In this document: positions 17,318 to 25,017 of the stretch, piece by piece
Layout: every line of letters begins with the position of its first letter
Numbering within the stretch: position 1 is the first letter of the stretch
DNA from: Bin87 sp965261195
GTDB lineage: Bacteria > Chloroflexota > Dehalococcoidia > Lucifugimonadales > UBA3495
DNA length: 64,000 nt
NCBI GenBank assembly: GCA_965261195.1
Contig: OZ253455.1
Location: 3,410,001 to 3,474,000, forward strand
Direction of reading: 5' to 3'
Made by a program: the position numbers and the translations under genes
Notes under the pieces: generated by a model
What the model was told of the DNA's origin: nothing
Database searches by the model: none
Seen by the model: the letters and a program-made list of their open reading frames with translations, nothing else

Positions 17318-18112
17318 CTAGATGGTGTTCAGGAAATTGGCGACGGCGGAAACGAATTCGCTGCGCTTTTCAATGGCGGGGGAGTGACCGCAATTGTCGA
17401 TGATAGAGAGTTGACTCCCGTTGATCGCTTGCTGGAACAGGTGCCCGCATTCAACCGGAATGATGGCATCTTCCCGACCCCACACGATCAGCGTGGGCGT
17501 ATCCACGCGGGCCAGCGTGTGAGGCAGGCTGGGATCGTTGAGATAGGGGCGCCAGCAGAGTTGTGACGCGGTGATGGCGTTGGAGTGAGCCACCAGCTGA
17601 TCTTCCGGCGTCATCTCGCGAGCGTAATTCTCGTAGTTCTCCACCTGGCTGGGGTCATAAAAACGCTGTTCCAGCCTGGTGGCGGCGGATACCATGAAAA
17701 TCTCGGCAATCTCACCTTGCACCGGCTTGATTCCGGCGGCGTCGACCAGGATCAGGGCATCCAGGTTATGGTCGTCCATCGCCGCCATTTCGGCGGACAC
17801 CCAACCACCCATAGAGGAACCCATCAGCACGATGTCCTGCAAGCCCAGCGCGTCGATGAACATATGGTTGAACAGGGCAACGTCTTTAATGGTCTTTACC
17901 CACGCGGGGCCTTCGGTACCGTTGAAACCGGGTTGGCTGGGAACATACACCGTGTGTTGGCTGGCCAGGTCTTCGTGATAGGCCTGCCAGCCGGATGAAC
18001 CGCCCGCGCCATGGAAAAACACCAAGGGAGGACCGTTGCCGCCTGAATACATCTCCACGGCGGTGCCGTTAACATTTACTGAGGTTCGGGAACCGCTTTG
18101 TACTGTTGTCAT
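17318..18112 (-). CDS. alpha/beta hydrolase
   Basis: 264-residue alpha/beta-hydrolase fold esterase or C-C bond hydrolase. The oxyanion HGAGGSS follows strand 3 (about residues 34-40). The nucleophile elbow is GSSMGG with S100. The acid is D216 in WGREDAIIP and the base is H244 in NCGHSP. The arrangement resembles meta-cleavage product hydrolases (MhpC/BphD type), which would suit a neighbouring oxygenase, but this is only a similarity of motifs. It is upstream of the LLM oxidoreductase gene on the minus strand. Confidence 0.88.
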   Translation of the reverse strand: MTTVQSGSRTSVNVNGTAVEMYSGGNGPPLVFFHGAGGSSGWQAYHEDLASQHTVYVPSQPGFNGTEGPAWVKTIKDVALFNHMFIDALGLQDIVLMGSSMGGWVSAEMAAMDDHNLDALILVDAAGIKPVQGEIAEIFMVSAATRLEQRFYDPSQVENYENYAREMTPEDQLVAHSNAITASQLCWRPYLNDPSLPHTLARVDTPTLIVWGREDAIIPVECGHLFQQAINGSQLSIIDNCGHSPAIEKRSEFVSAVANFLNTI

Positions 18113-18422
18113 ACTCTCGTTCCTGTGCTTTTTGGGTTGCCGCTATTCTGTAACAGGGGTAATCGGATGTCAAGGCGAAGCCGGGCCTCACGCGTAACCG
18201 CTTTAATCTGTCATTGCATTTCACTTACTTTTCCGCCGTTAGATGGACAGGATAGACAGTATATGGACAGGATTTTCACCCTCACCCCAACCCTCTCCCA
18301 TCGAGGGAGAGGGGGGTTCTGCGGCGGGTTGGCATGCTTCGACAGGCTCAAGATGAGCGGGGGGGTTGATGAGTCAGGATTTGGTGAGTGGGAGATTTTT
18401 GGATGGATAATGGAAAGCTGGA
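18113..18422. other. 310-bp gene-free stretch with dispersed repeats
   Basis: No supported gene. It holds the reverse-oriented copy of the palindromic repeat seen at 2704-2741 (CCCTCTCCC at 18291-18299 pairing with GGGAGAGGG at 18305-18313, preceded by CACCCTCACCCCAA). It also holds a TGGACAGGAT repeat twice (18243-18275) that recurs at 40408-40435, and part of the TCTGTCATTGC repeat near 18206. The stretch ends at the left end of the IS701-like element. Confidence 0.7.
18279..18313 (-). repeat. second copy of the CCCTCTCCC palindromic repeat
   Basis: Reverse complement of the motif at 2704-2741: a 9-bp stem with a 5-nt ATCGA loop flanked by the CACCCTCACCCCAA arm. The conserved single-strand arm on one side of the palindrome indicates a true dispersed repeat family rather than two independent terminators. 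Confidence 0.75.
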
Positions 18423-19868
18423 CTTTGCACAAAAGCTAGATAAATTATAAGAACAGGGTAAGCTGGCCGGCCCCACTTCTCAAGAAAGGTCCAGATATGC
18501 TCACCCTGCCCGATGCCATTGTACCCGTACTCCATCCCTTCGCCACGTTGTTTCGCAACCCGACCTGGCTGAAAGCCCAAATCCTGCTGGTAGGCGCGAT
18601 ACTGGCGCCTGGTCAACGCACCGTGGTGGTGGCGCTGCGCGTCATGGGCCGCAGCGACCACCGCAACTACGCCCGTTATCATCAAGTGCTCAATCGGGCG
18701 GTGTGGTCGCCCCGCCAGGCGGCACGCATCCGGTTGGGACTGCTAATCCTCCACTTGAATCAAGGCGATGGCCCGTTGATTTTCGGCATCGACGAGACCC
18801 AGGAACGGCGCCGCGGCCCTAAAATCAAATCCCTGGGCATCTACCACGATGGGGTGCGTTCCAGCGGTCTCAGGTGGTCAAGGCCAGTGGCCGGCACAGG
18901 ATCTCCCTGATGTGGCTGGGCCATGTCCCCTGGGCAGGACGCTATTGGGCCTTCCCCTTTCTCACCGTGCTGGCGCCCTCGGCACGCTACTACCGGCAGC
19001 GCGGACGCCGCCATAAAAAACTCACCGACTGGGCCCGGCAGATGATCCTGCAACTGCGCCGCTGGCTGCCGCAGCGTCCCTTGGTGCTGGTGGGCGACGG
19101 CGGCTACGCCGTACTCGACCTGCTCCACTGCTGCCAATCGTTGGCGCAACCCGTTACGCTCATCGCCCGCTTGCGCCTGGACGCCGCCCTCTATGAACCG
19201 GCCCCGCCCCGTCAGCCGGGCCGGAACGGTCGGCCCCCGCTGAAAGGCCGGCGGCTGCCCGCGCTGAAATCACTCGTCGACCATCCCGGTCTGTCCTGGA
19301 CCACCGCCGCGGTAGCCTGGTACAACGGCGCGACCCGCACGGTGGAACTCACCTCGCAAACGGCGGTCTGGTACCGCTCTGGCAAGCCGCCCGTGCCCCT
19401 GCGCTGGGTCTTGGTTCGGGACCCCCAGGGCGAATTCGCCACACAGGCTCTGCTGTGCACTGACCTGGCCGTGGAACCGGCGCAGATTCTGGAATGGTTT
19501 GTGCTGCGCTGGCAACTGGAGGTCACCTTCCAGGAAGTGCGAGCGCATCTGGGCGTGGAGACCCAACGCCAGTGGTCGGACCGCGCCATCGCCCGCACCA
19601 CGCCGATCCTGATGGGCCTATTCTCCTGGACCACCCTGGCGGCTCACTTGATGCAGGAACAACAGCCCATGAGCCATCGCACCGCGGCCTGGTACGCCAA
19701 GCCGTCGCCGACCTTCGTAGATGCCATCGCCCTGGTGCGCCGCCACTTGTGGCTGGCGTCGGAGGGTTTTTCACGGTCCGACGCAGAACCGGATATATGG
19801 AAAGTCCCGGCTGCCCTGTACTACCGACTTGTAGATTCACTCGCCTACGCGGCTTGAAATGTGCAAAG
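18423..19868 (+). mobile_element. IS701-like insertion sequence (DDE_5 transposase)
   Basis: About 1446 bp bounded by short inverted ends, CTTTGCACA at 18423-18431 and TGTGCAAAG at 19860-19868, with partial similarity further inward. It contains one transposase gene split by a frameshift. No convincing target duplication was found, so the outermost base of each end is approximate. Confidence 0.75.
18497..19857 (+). pseudogene. IS701-like (DDE superfamily) transposase, frameshifted
   Basis: Two overlapping frames together make one transposase of about 450 residues. The first frame (18497-18910) runs to YHDGVRSS; the second (18874-19857) continues at VVKASGRHRISLMWLGH. In related proteins a four-residue spacer joins these blocks; here 11 nt lie between them instead of 12, so about one base is missing near 18866-18876. 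The catalytic acids are visible: FGIDETQ in the first part, LVGDGGYA and the Glu of WQLEVTFQEVRAH in the second. No canonical slippery heptamer is apparent at the junction, so a disabling deletion (or an assembly error) is more likely than programmed frameshifting. Confidence 0.8.
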
Positions 19869-19994
19869 CCTAGGAAAGATCCCGTACGTAGGGCAGCCGA
19901 TAGTCCGCTCCCGCGGTTGGTTTGTTATGATTAATACCCCGTTCGCCGTGGGGCGACGGTCAATTTCGAGCGCCGCTCCAGGAGATTTGTGATC

Positions 19995-21245
19995 ATGTCC
20001 ACCGTTTTGGAACGTATTGACCCAGCCGTTGCCGACGCCATTGCCAACGAGAATCGCCGCCAGCGCGATTCCATCGTTCTGATTGCCTCGGAGAACTACG
20101 CCAGCAAGGCAGTTTTGGAAGCCCAATCGCAGCTGATGAACAACAAGTACGCTGAGGGCTACCCTGGCCGGCGATACTACGGCGGTTGCCAGTACGTTGA
20201 CGTGGTCGAGACCCTGGCCATCGACCGGGCCAAAGAGTTGTTCGGCGCCGAGCACGCCAACGTGCAGGCCCACAGCGGCGCGCAGGCCAACATGGCTGCT
20301 TACTTCGCCGTGTTGGAGCAGGGCGACCCGGTGCTTGGGATGCAACTTGATATGGGCGGCCATCTTACCCACGGGGCCAGCGTCAACTTTTCGGGCAACC
20401 TGTACAACTTCATTCCCTACGGTGTCGACCGTGATACCGAAACCATTGACTACGACCAGGTTGAGCAACTGGCCCGCGAGCATAACCCCAAGCTCATCGT
20501 GGCCGGTTGCAGCAGCTACTCGCGCACGCTGGACTTCCCCCGGTTCCGCGCCATCGCCGACTCTGTTGGCGCTCTGTTGATGGTGGATATGGCGCATATC
20601 TCCGGCCTGGTCGCCGGTGGCGCCCATCCATCGCCCATACCATATGCTCAGATAGTTACATCCACCACGCAAAAAACCCTGCGCGGCCCACGCGGCGGGA
20701 TGATCCTGGCGGAGGGCGACCTGGCCCGCAAGATTGATTTTGCGGTTTTTCCTTATATGCAGGGCGGGCCGTTTATGCACATCATTGCCGCCAAAGCAGT
20801 GTGTTTCGCGGAGGCATTGCAGCCGGAATTCGCCCGGTACGCCACCCAGGTGGTTGCCAATGCTCAGGTGATGGCACAGGAGCTGTCCGAGGCCGGCGTG
20901 CGCCTGGTCGCCGGTGGCACCGACAATCACCTGATGCTGGTGGACTTGACGCCCCTGGGCATCACCGGCCGCCAGGCGGAACGGGCGCTCGAGTCGGTGA
21001 ACATCGTCGCCAATAAGAACGCCATCCCCTATGACCAATTGCCGCCGCGCACCGCCTCCGGCCTGCGGCTGGGTACGCCGGCGATCACCAGCCGGGGCAT
21101 GGGCGAAGACGACACCAGGCAGGTTGCCAAGCTGATCGTGCGCACGCTGTCCAACATTGGAGATGAGACCGCGTTGTCCGCAGTGAGCGACGAGGTGCGG
21201 CAATTGGGCGGGCGATTCCCGGTGCCCGGGCTCGATGACGAGTAG
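19995..21245 (+). CDS. glyA: serine hydroxymethyltransferase
   Basis: PLP enzyme interconverting serine plus THF with glycine plus 5,10-methylene-THF, the main one-carbon source. 416 residues, the usual length. The N-terminal DPAVADAI and LIASENYAS blocks, the YAEGYPGRRYYGG motif and STTQKTLRGPRGG with the PLP lysine (K227) are diagnostic. The start is either ATG 19995 or GTG 19989; AGGAG at 19980-19984 is 10 or 4 nt away. ATG is preferred because it gives the standard N-terminus. The gene follows directly after the IS701-like element, which could have altered its promoter. Confidence 0.96.
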   Translation: MSTVLERIDPAVADAIANENRRQRDSIVLIASENYASKAVLEAQSQLMNNKYAEGYPGRRYYGGCQYVDVVETLAIDRAKELFGAEHANVQAHSGAQANMAAYFAVLEQGDPVLGMQLDMGGHLTHGASVNFSGNLYNFIPYGVDRDTETIDYDQVEQLAREHNPKLIVAGCSSYSRTLDFPRFRAIADSVGALLMVDMAHISGLVAGGAHPSPIPYAQIVTSTTQKTLRGPRGGMILAEGDLARKIDFAVFPYMQGGPFMHIIAAKAVCFAEALQPEFARYATQVVANAQVMAQELSEAGVRLVAGGTDNHLMLVDLTPLGITGRQAERALESVNIVANKNAIPYDQLPPRTASGLRLGTPAITSRGMGEDDTRQVAKLIVRTLSNIGDETALSAVSDEVRQLGGRFPVPGLDDE

Positions 21246-21267
21246 GAGCGTTGCGCTGCCAGGGCGC

Positions 21268-22020
21268 CTACGCTGACCCGCTGGGACGCAAAGTGCCGAC
21301 GAACAGGTGACCGCCGATGCCGCCCGCGTAGCCTTCGGTCTGGAGATACTCCGGTTCAAAGCCGGCCTCGTCCAGCAGTTGCAGCCACGTTGATTTGTGG
21401 AACAGTCCGCTGACGTGGCGGTCCTGTTCCACAGCGATGTTGCCGTCCCGGTTGATGATGAACAGGAAAATCGACTCTACCGTGGTCCCGGCAGGATTCG
21501 CGTTTGCGATGTACTCGATGAACGTAACATCAAGTTCGTTGTTTTGTCGTGTCCAGTCGATAACCCGGGGCCCGGTGAAGCCATCCCGCAGGCAATCGGG
21601 CGCCAGCATCAACAGGCCCATTGGGTTGAGGTGAGCCACTGCCGTCGCGATGGCGGCGCGCAGGTCATCCTCGGTCAGCATATAGTTCACGGCGTCGTAG
21701 ATGGCAACGACATCGAACCTGCGTTCCAACCGGATGGTCCGCATATCTCCCAGGTGGTGCAGCGTGGACGGGTTCAGCCCGCGCGACAATTCCAGCATCT
21801 GGGGCGACAAGTCCACGGCCTCGGCGTCGAAATGCGCCGTGAGGTGGGACAGCAAGTGACCGCCACCGCATCCCAATTCCAGCAAGGTTGGCCGCCGGCC
21901 CGAATCCATTGACGGCAACCGTTCGCGGATAACATCCAGCCACAACTTTGCGTCGACCAGGTACTCCTCAGGCGGGCTTACGATGGGCCAAAGGTAGGCC
22001 AGGTCGCCGTACATACGCAT
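21268..22020 (-). CDS. class I SAM-dependent methyltransferase
   Basis: 250-residue Rossmann-type methyltransferase. The SAM-binding motif I is LLELGCGGGH (46-55), followed by EAVDLSPQMLELSRGLNP (motif II region) and FDVVAIYDAVNYM (motif IV-like). The N-terminal YGDLAYLWPIVSPPEEY resembles small-molecule methyltransferases of the Methyltransf_25 type. The substrate is unknown. It converges on glyA with only 22 bp between stops. Confidence 0.85.
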   Translation of the reverse strand: MRMYGDLAYLWPIVSPPEEYLVDAKLWLDVIRERLPSMDSGRRPTLLELGCGGGHLLSHLTAHFDAEAVDLSPQMLELSRGLNPSTLHHLGDMRTIRLERRFDVVAIYDAVNYMLTEDDLRAAIATAVAHLNPMGLLMLAPDCLRDGFTGPRVIDWTRQNNELDVTFIEYIANANPAGTTVESIFLFIINRDGNIAVEQDRHVSGLFHKSTWLQLLDEAGFEPEYLQTEGYAGGIGGHLFVGTLRPSGSA

Positions 22021-22054
22021 CGTAAACGCCTTGCCGTTCTAGTCCCGCCCCGAC

Positions 22055-22357
22055 CTACAGCGGTAATGCGGAGTCGTCGACGTACAGGTACTCACGCACC
22101 CGGCCCAAATGGGCCCGGGGAGCTGGCCAGTGGTTGAGCCATCGCTCCAGATTGCTGATACTCACGCCGGGTTGCAGGTCTATCGCAGGACGACCCAGCA
22201 GCTCCCATTTGGCAATCAGGCGTTGGGCATCCTTCGGAACCGGGTAGGTGGACCGGACCTGGTGGGCGGACCAGACCTGGTGGACGGGCCGGACTTGGTG
22301 AGCGGCGGATTTTCGTGTCCATTTCGGTCGTTCCAGTTTTGGCGTTGAGTTTGTCAT
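22055..22357 (-). CDS. hypothetical 100-residue protein with three six-residue repeats
   Basis: Unrecognised small protein. It starts at the ATG at 22357, with AGGTGG a few bases upstream, rather than at the much longer frame start. Residues about 18-36 are three near-identical units (HQVRPV, HQVWSA, HQVRST) encoded by an 18-bp tandem repeat. The C-terminal part (about 45-100) looks like a compact helical domain, with ISNLERWLNHW and GRVREYLYVDD. It lies between the methyltransferase and the TlpA-like gene, all on the minus strand. No function can be proposed. Confidence 0.55.
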   Translation of the reverse strand: MTNSTPKLERPKWTRKSAAHQVRPVHQVWSAHQVRSTYPVPKDAQRLIAKWELLGRPAIDLQPGVSISNLERWLNHWPAPRAHLGRVREYLYVDDSALPL

Positions 22358-22548
22358 GTTGCCACCTGCGTGGTCGTGCGGGGACGGTTTGCGTGAAATA
22401 TGTTCGATTGATATAGAACAATTGTACGCAAACGCCTTCACCGCCGCAACCGGCTGCGGTCGCAATTTTCTGGCGCCCCGACGAAGTGCAGACCCGCGCA
22501 CCGCAGATGCGACGTTGTTGCCGCAGACACCCCTCCTCGACGCCATCG

Positions 22549-23268
22549 TTACTCTTGCTGCAGGCTGTCCAGCAAGGACTGGATGAGGAATACTCCGCGC
22601 GCGCCGGAACTGGTGTGGGCGACTCTGCCCTGTTTGTCCAGAAATACGTAAGCAGGCACACCATTGACGCCGTATGCCGTGGCCAGTTGAGCGTTGGCGT
22701 CGTAGAGGTTTGGGAATGACAACCCAACCCGGTCTACGAAGGCCACCGTTTCCGACTCCGTGGTGTTGAACTGGGAGACACCCAGGACGTCCACACCGGC
22801 GGCCTGCAACTGTGTGGCGTAAAGCTCCTGGACAGCGGGCAACTCCCGTTGGCAATGGGGTCACCAAGGCGCCCAGAAGGTCAGCAACGTGGGTGTGCCC
22901 AACGTGTCGGCCAGGTCAAACTGGTTGCCATCGAGCAGCACGGCTTGGAACAGCGGTCCGGCCTGGCGTTCCTCGGCTGTAGCCTCGGTCGGCGCCGGCC
23001 GGGGAGTGTAGGTCGGCCTGGGGGTGTACGTGGCCCCAGGCGTGTACGTGGGGAGAACGGTGGTGGGCGGTGTGACCGTCGCTGTTGCCGGCTCGGCAAC
23101 ACTTCCACGGGCTGGGAGCGCAGTGGGCAGCGAATAGTCTGCCTCCGGGACAATGGGCTCCGTGGACGGCGAACAACCGGATAATGCCGCGACCAGCGCC
23201 ACCATCAGGATTGTCAACGCCGTGAGCAACCCACGGCGGGGCATATTGCCAGTAGTTTGCGGCGACAT
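22549..23268 (-). CDS. TlpA/ResA-like thiol oxidoreductase lipoprotein; candidate selenoprotein (in-frame TGA)
   Basis: One continuous frame interrupted only by a TGA at 22861-22863. Read through, it is 239 residues: a lipoprotein signal (PRRGLLTALTILMVALVAALSGC), a Thr/Pro-rich linker with YTPRPT units (about 75-105), and a redoxin domain (about 110-239). The active site reads F-W-A-P-W-[TGA]-P-H-C-Q-R-E, so the TGA (residue 136) replaces the first cysteine of the CxxC pair; C139 is kept. The cis-proline motif GVPAYVFLD and the rest of the fold are intact, arguing against decay. Thioredoxin-fold UxxC proteins are a known selenoprotein class. A hairpin of suitable geometry follows the TGA. 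The alternative is a Cys codon mutated or misread (TGC to TGA). Start at 23268 or 23244; neither has a strong ribosome-binding site. Confidence 0.75.
22833..22851 (-). promoter_or_regulatory. candidate bacterial SECIS hairpin after the in-frame TGA
   Basis: Downstream of the TGA, CAACGGG (22851-22845) pairs with CCCGCTG (22839-22833), with one A-C mismatch, around the loop AGTTG. The loop starts 16 nt after the TGA and has G at its second position, within the published bounds for bacterial SECIS elements (loop 16-37 nt away, G among the first two loop bases). A competing CAAC/GTTG hairpin with a GGGA loop also exists. The call is by eye, without a folding calculation. Confidence 0.5.
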
Positions 23269-23300
23269 TTGGTGATGAGATGAAGGCAATCGGAGTAGAT

Positions 23301-23364
23301 TAGGGTGTGTTGACAAATACCGTCGTTCCCGCGTAAGCGCCGTCATTCCCGCGCAAGCGGGAAT
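23301..23364. repeat. solitary transposon-like end plus ATTCCC-N8-GGGAAT palindrome
   Basis: TAGGGTGTGTTGACAAATAC (23301-23320) closely matches the ends of the short element at 29455-29571 and of the IS5-type element at 38516, but no partner end was found nearby. Just downstream, ATTCCC-GCGCAAGC-GGGAAT (23345-23364) is a dispersed palindrome of the ATTCCC-N8-GGGAAT form, with another copy at 24052-24071. Confidence 0.55.
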
Positions 23365-23508
23365 CCAGTGGCCGGAGGGGGATGCCATAATAGCAAGGGA
23401 TGCTTGGTAGTGTCCATCCAACCGTGCGGTTGAGACGATTCCTAAACTCGCGGTGAAACTATGGGCATTGAGGATAATGATACCGAAACAGCCAAACGGA
23501 GTGTAACC

Positions 23509-23859
23509 ATGACCACCGCAACGTACCTGGCCGCCAGCCGGTATTTGTTGCTTCAAGCACGGGCTGAATTGGAGCAAGGGGATACCCGTCAGGCGTCCGA
23601 GAAGGGCTGGGGTGCGGCAGCGCAGATTTTGAAGGCCATTGCCGAAGGGCGCAAATGGGAACATAAAAGCCACGCGGCGTTCTTCACGGTCATTGCTCAA
23701 CTGGCGACCGAAATACCCCATGACGACCTGCGCCGTTGGTTCCACGCTGCCAACAGCCTGCACACCAATTTTTACGAAAACCTGATGGATGCCGACACGG
23801 TACGGGTGGGACTAGACGACGTGGAGCGGTTGCTGGACTTGCTGGAACCGCTGGTCTAA
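23509..23859 (+). CDS. HEPN/PaREP1-like helical protein
   Basis: 116-residue all-helical protein. It resembles PaREP1/HEPN-type proteins: TYLAASRYLLLQARAELEQGD, then RQASEKGWGAAAQILKAIAEGR, then FFTVIAQLATEI and a C-terminal VGLDDVERLLDLLEPL helix. HEPN domains often occur in toxin or nucleotidyltransferase-associated modules, but no partner gene (such as a minimal nucleotidyltransferase) is adjacent and the R-x4-6-H RNase motif is not evident. The ATG at 23509 was chosen over the upstream in-frame ATG because GGAG lies 7 nt before it. Function unknown. Confidence 0.65.
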   Translation: MTTATYLAASRYLLLQARAELEQGDTRQASEKGWGAAAQILKAIAEGRKWEHKSHAAFFTVIAQLATEIPHDDLRRWFHAANSLHTNFYENLMDADTVRVGLDDVERLLDLLEPLV

Positions 23860-24249
23860 CCAGCCGAACCGACTACACAGGCGGGTCGACCCAACAATTA
23901 AGTCGGCCCGCTTTCATTCGTCGGCGGAGTTTAGGAATCGTATCTGCGGTTGCCAGGGTCTTTCCACTATCAACGCCCCGGCCGGTGCAGCGCCGGCGTG
24001 ACCGCAGAAAACCCGGCGCCTCAGGAACACCACTGGCAGCCGACGGACTGGATTCCCGCGAAAACGGGAATGACGGGTTGGGGTTGGTGATAATCGAATG
24101 ACCCTGGTGCGGTTGCGGTATGACATCTGGCATCAAGACGATGTAGGTTGGCCGGCCGTAAACTAAAAGGTCTCTGCCTGAATATTGCTTCGAGCGCGCC
24201 GGGCCAGGGCTGAGCTCATTACCCGGCGCGCTCGAAAAGCGCCGCGTTT
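23860..24249. other. 390-bp gene-free stretch
   Basis: No supported gene on either strand. It contains the palindrome ATTCCC-GCGAAAAC-GGGAAT at 24052-24071 (same type as 23345-23364) and, at 24191-24234, the strong inverted repeat listed separately as the likely ridA terminator. The rest shows nothing recognisable. Confidence 0.6.
24191..24234 (-). terminator. 13-bp inverted repeat downstream of the Rid gene
   Basis: CGAGCGCGCCGGG (24191-24203) pairs perfectly with CCCGGCGCGCTCG (24222-24234) across an 18-nt loop, ending 15 bp past the stop of the minus-strand Rid-family gene. No long U-tract follows in either direction. Confidence 0.55.
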
Positions 24250-24720
24250 CTAGTCTGCAACCTCGACGATCATCTCGATCTCGATCGGCATTCCTCCGGG
24301 CAGAGTTGCCATGCCCACGGCGGATCTGGCGTGGCGTCCCTGGTCCCCGAAGAGGTTGATTAACAGATCCGACGCGCCGTTGGCGACCAGGGGCATATCA
24401 CCGAAATCGGGTTCGGAGTTGACCATGCACAGCAGCTTGACGATCCGCTTCACGTTGTCCAGGTCGCCAATCTCTCCCTTCAGATTGGTGAGCAGGTTCA
24501 ACATGGTCTGTCGGGCGCAGTCGTAACCCTGGTCGACGGTTAGCGCCGAGCCCAGCTTGCCAACGTGCAGCAAACCGCCGTCCGGCAGCCCAGGGCCGGT
24601 GCCCGAAAGGAACACCAGGTTTCCGGTTCGCACCGCGGGGATGATGTTGCCGGCCCCAGGCCGCCGGGGCGGGGGTAGCTCGTAGCCTAATTCTTTCAGC
24701 TTGTTCTCTATCTCGGGCAT
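24250..24720 (-). CDS. RidA/YjgF/YER057c/UK114 family protein
   Basis: 156-residue Rid-family protein; founding members hydrolyse reactive enamine/imine intermediates from PLP enzymes. Recognisable parts are NKLKELGYELPPP at the start, VRTGNLVFLSGTGP, ARQTMLNLLTNLKGEIGDLDNV and the final KIE-like EIEMIVEVAD. The catalytic arginine of RidA proper (near GRHARSAVGMATLPGGMPIE) appears in a divergent context, so it may belong to another Rid subgroup. The ATG at 24720 is preferred to longer in-frame starts because GAAGGAGCG lies just upstream. Confidence 0.85.
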   Translation of the reverse strand: MPEIENKLKELGYELPPPRRPGAGNIIPAVRTGNLVFLSGTGPGLPDGGLLHVGKLGSALTVDQGYDCARQTMLNLLTNLKGEIGDLDNVKRIVKLLCMVNSEPDFGDMPLVANGASDLLINLFGDQGRHARSAVGMATLPGGMPIEIEMIVEVAD

Positions 24721-25017
24721 GAAAACGCTCCTTCTATGTTCGATGTTCCTGTGTTCGATGTTCAAGTTGAAACTAAAATGGCGCCAACCACGACGCCAAT
24801 TGTAACCCGACCGAGTATATGGCAACACAGTCGTGTCGGACGTCGCTGGCCACCCGCCGGTTTGGGCACTGGTCTGGCGGCCTGGCCGCTTGCTATCCTG
24901 GCCGATGGTATCACGTTGCCGGTGGGCGAGCGCCGGTTCGGTTTTTCCAATGGCCCGATATACAATGGTCTCCTGGAAAACGGATCAGGTTATTTCGTGA
25001 CCACGGGAGGTGTACCC

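Noticed and set aside
22861..22863. Treating the TlpA-like gene as an ordinary pseudogene
   Set aside because: The only defect is a TGA at the redox Cys; the rest of the frame is clean and a hairpin follows. Kept as a candidate selenoprotein, with the error/mutation alternative stated.
22055..22867. 270-codon minus-strand frame starting inside the TlpA-like gene
   Set aside because: Its first 170 codons are a shifted reading of the redoxin gene and the gap. Only the last 100 codons have a good start (ATG 22357 with AGGTGG).
24736..25017. N-terminal extension of the NHL propeller protein
   Set aside because: The added residues look neither like a signal peptide nor like propeller blades, and the ATG at 25018 has a strong GGGAGG site.
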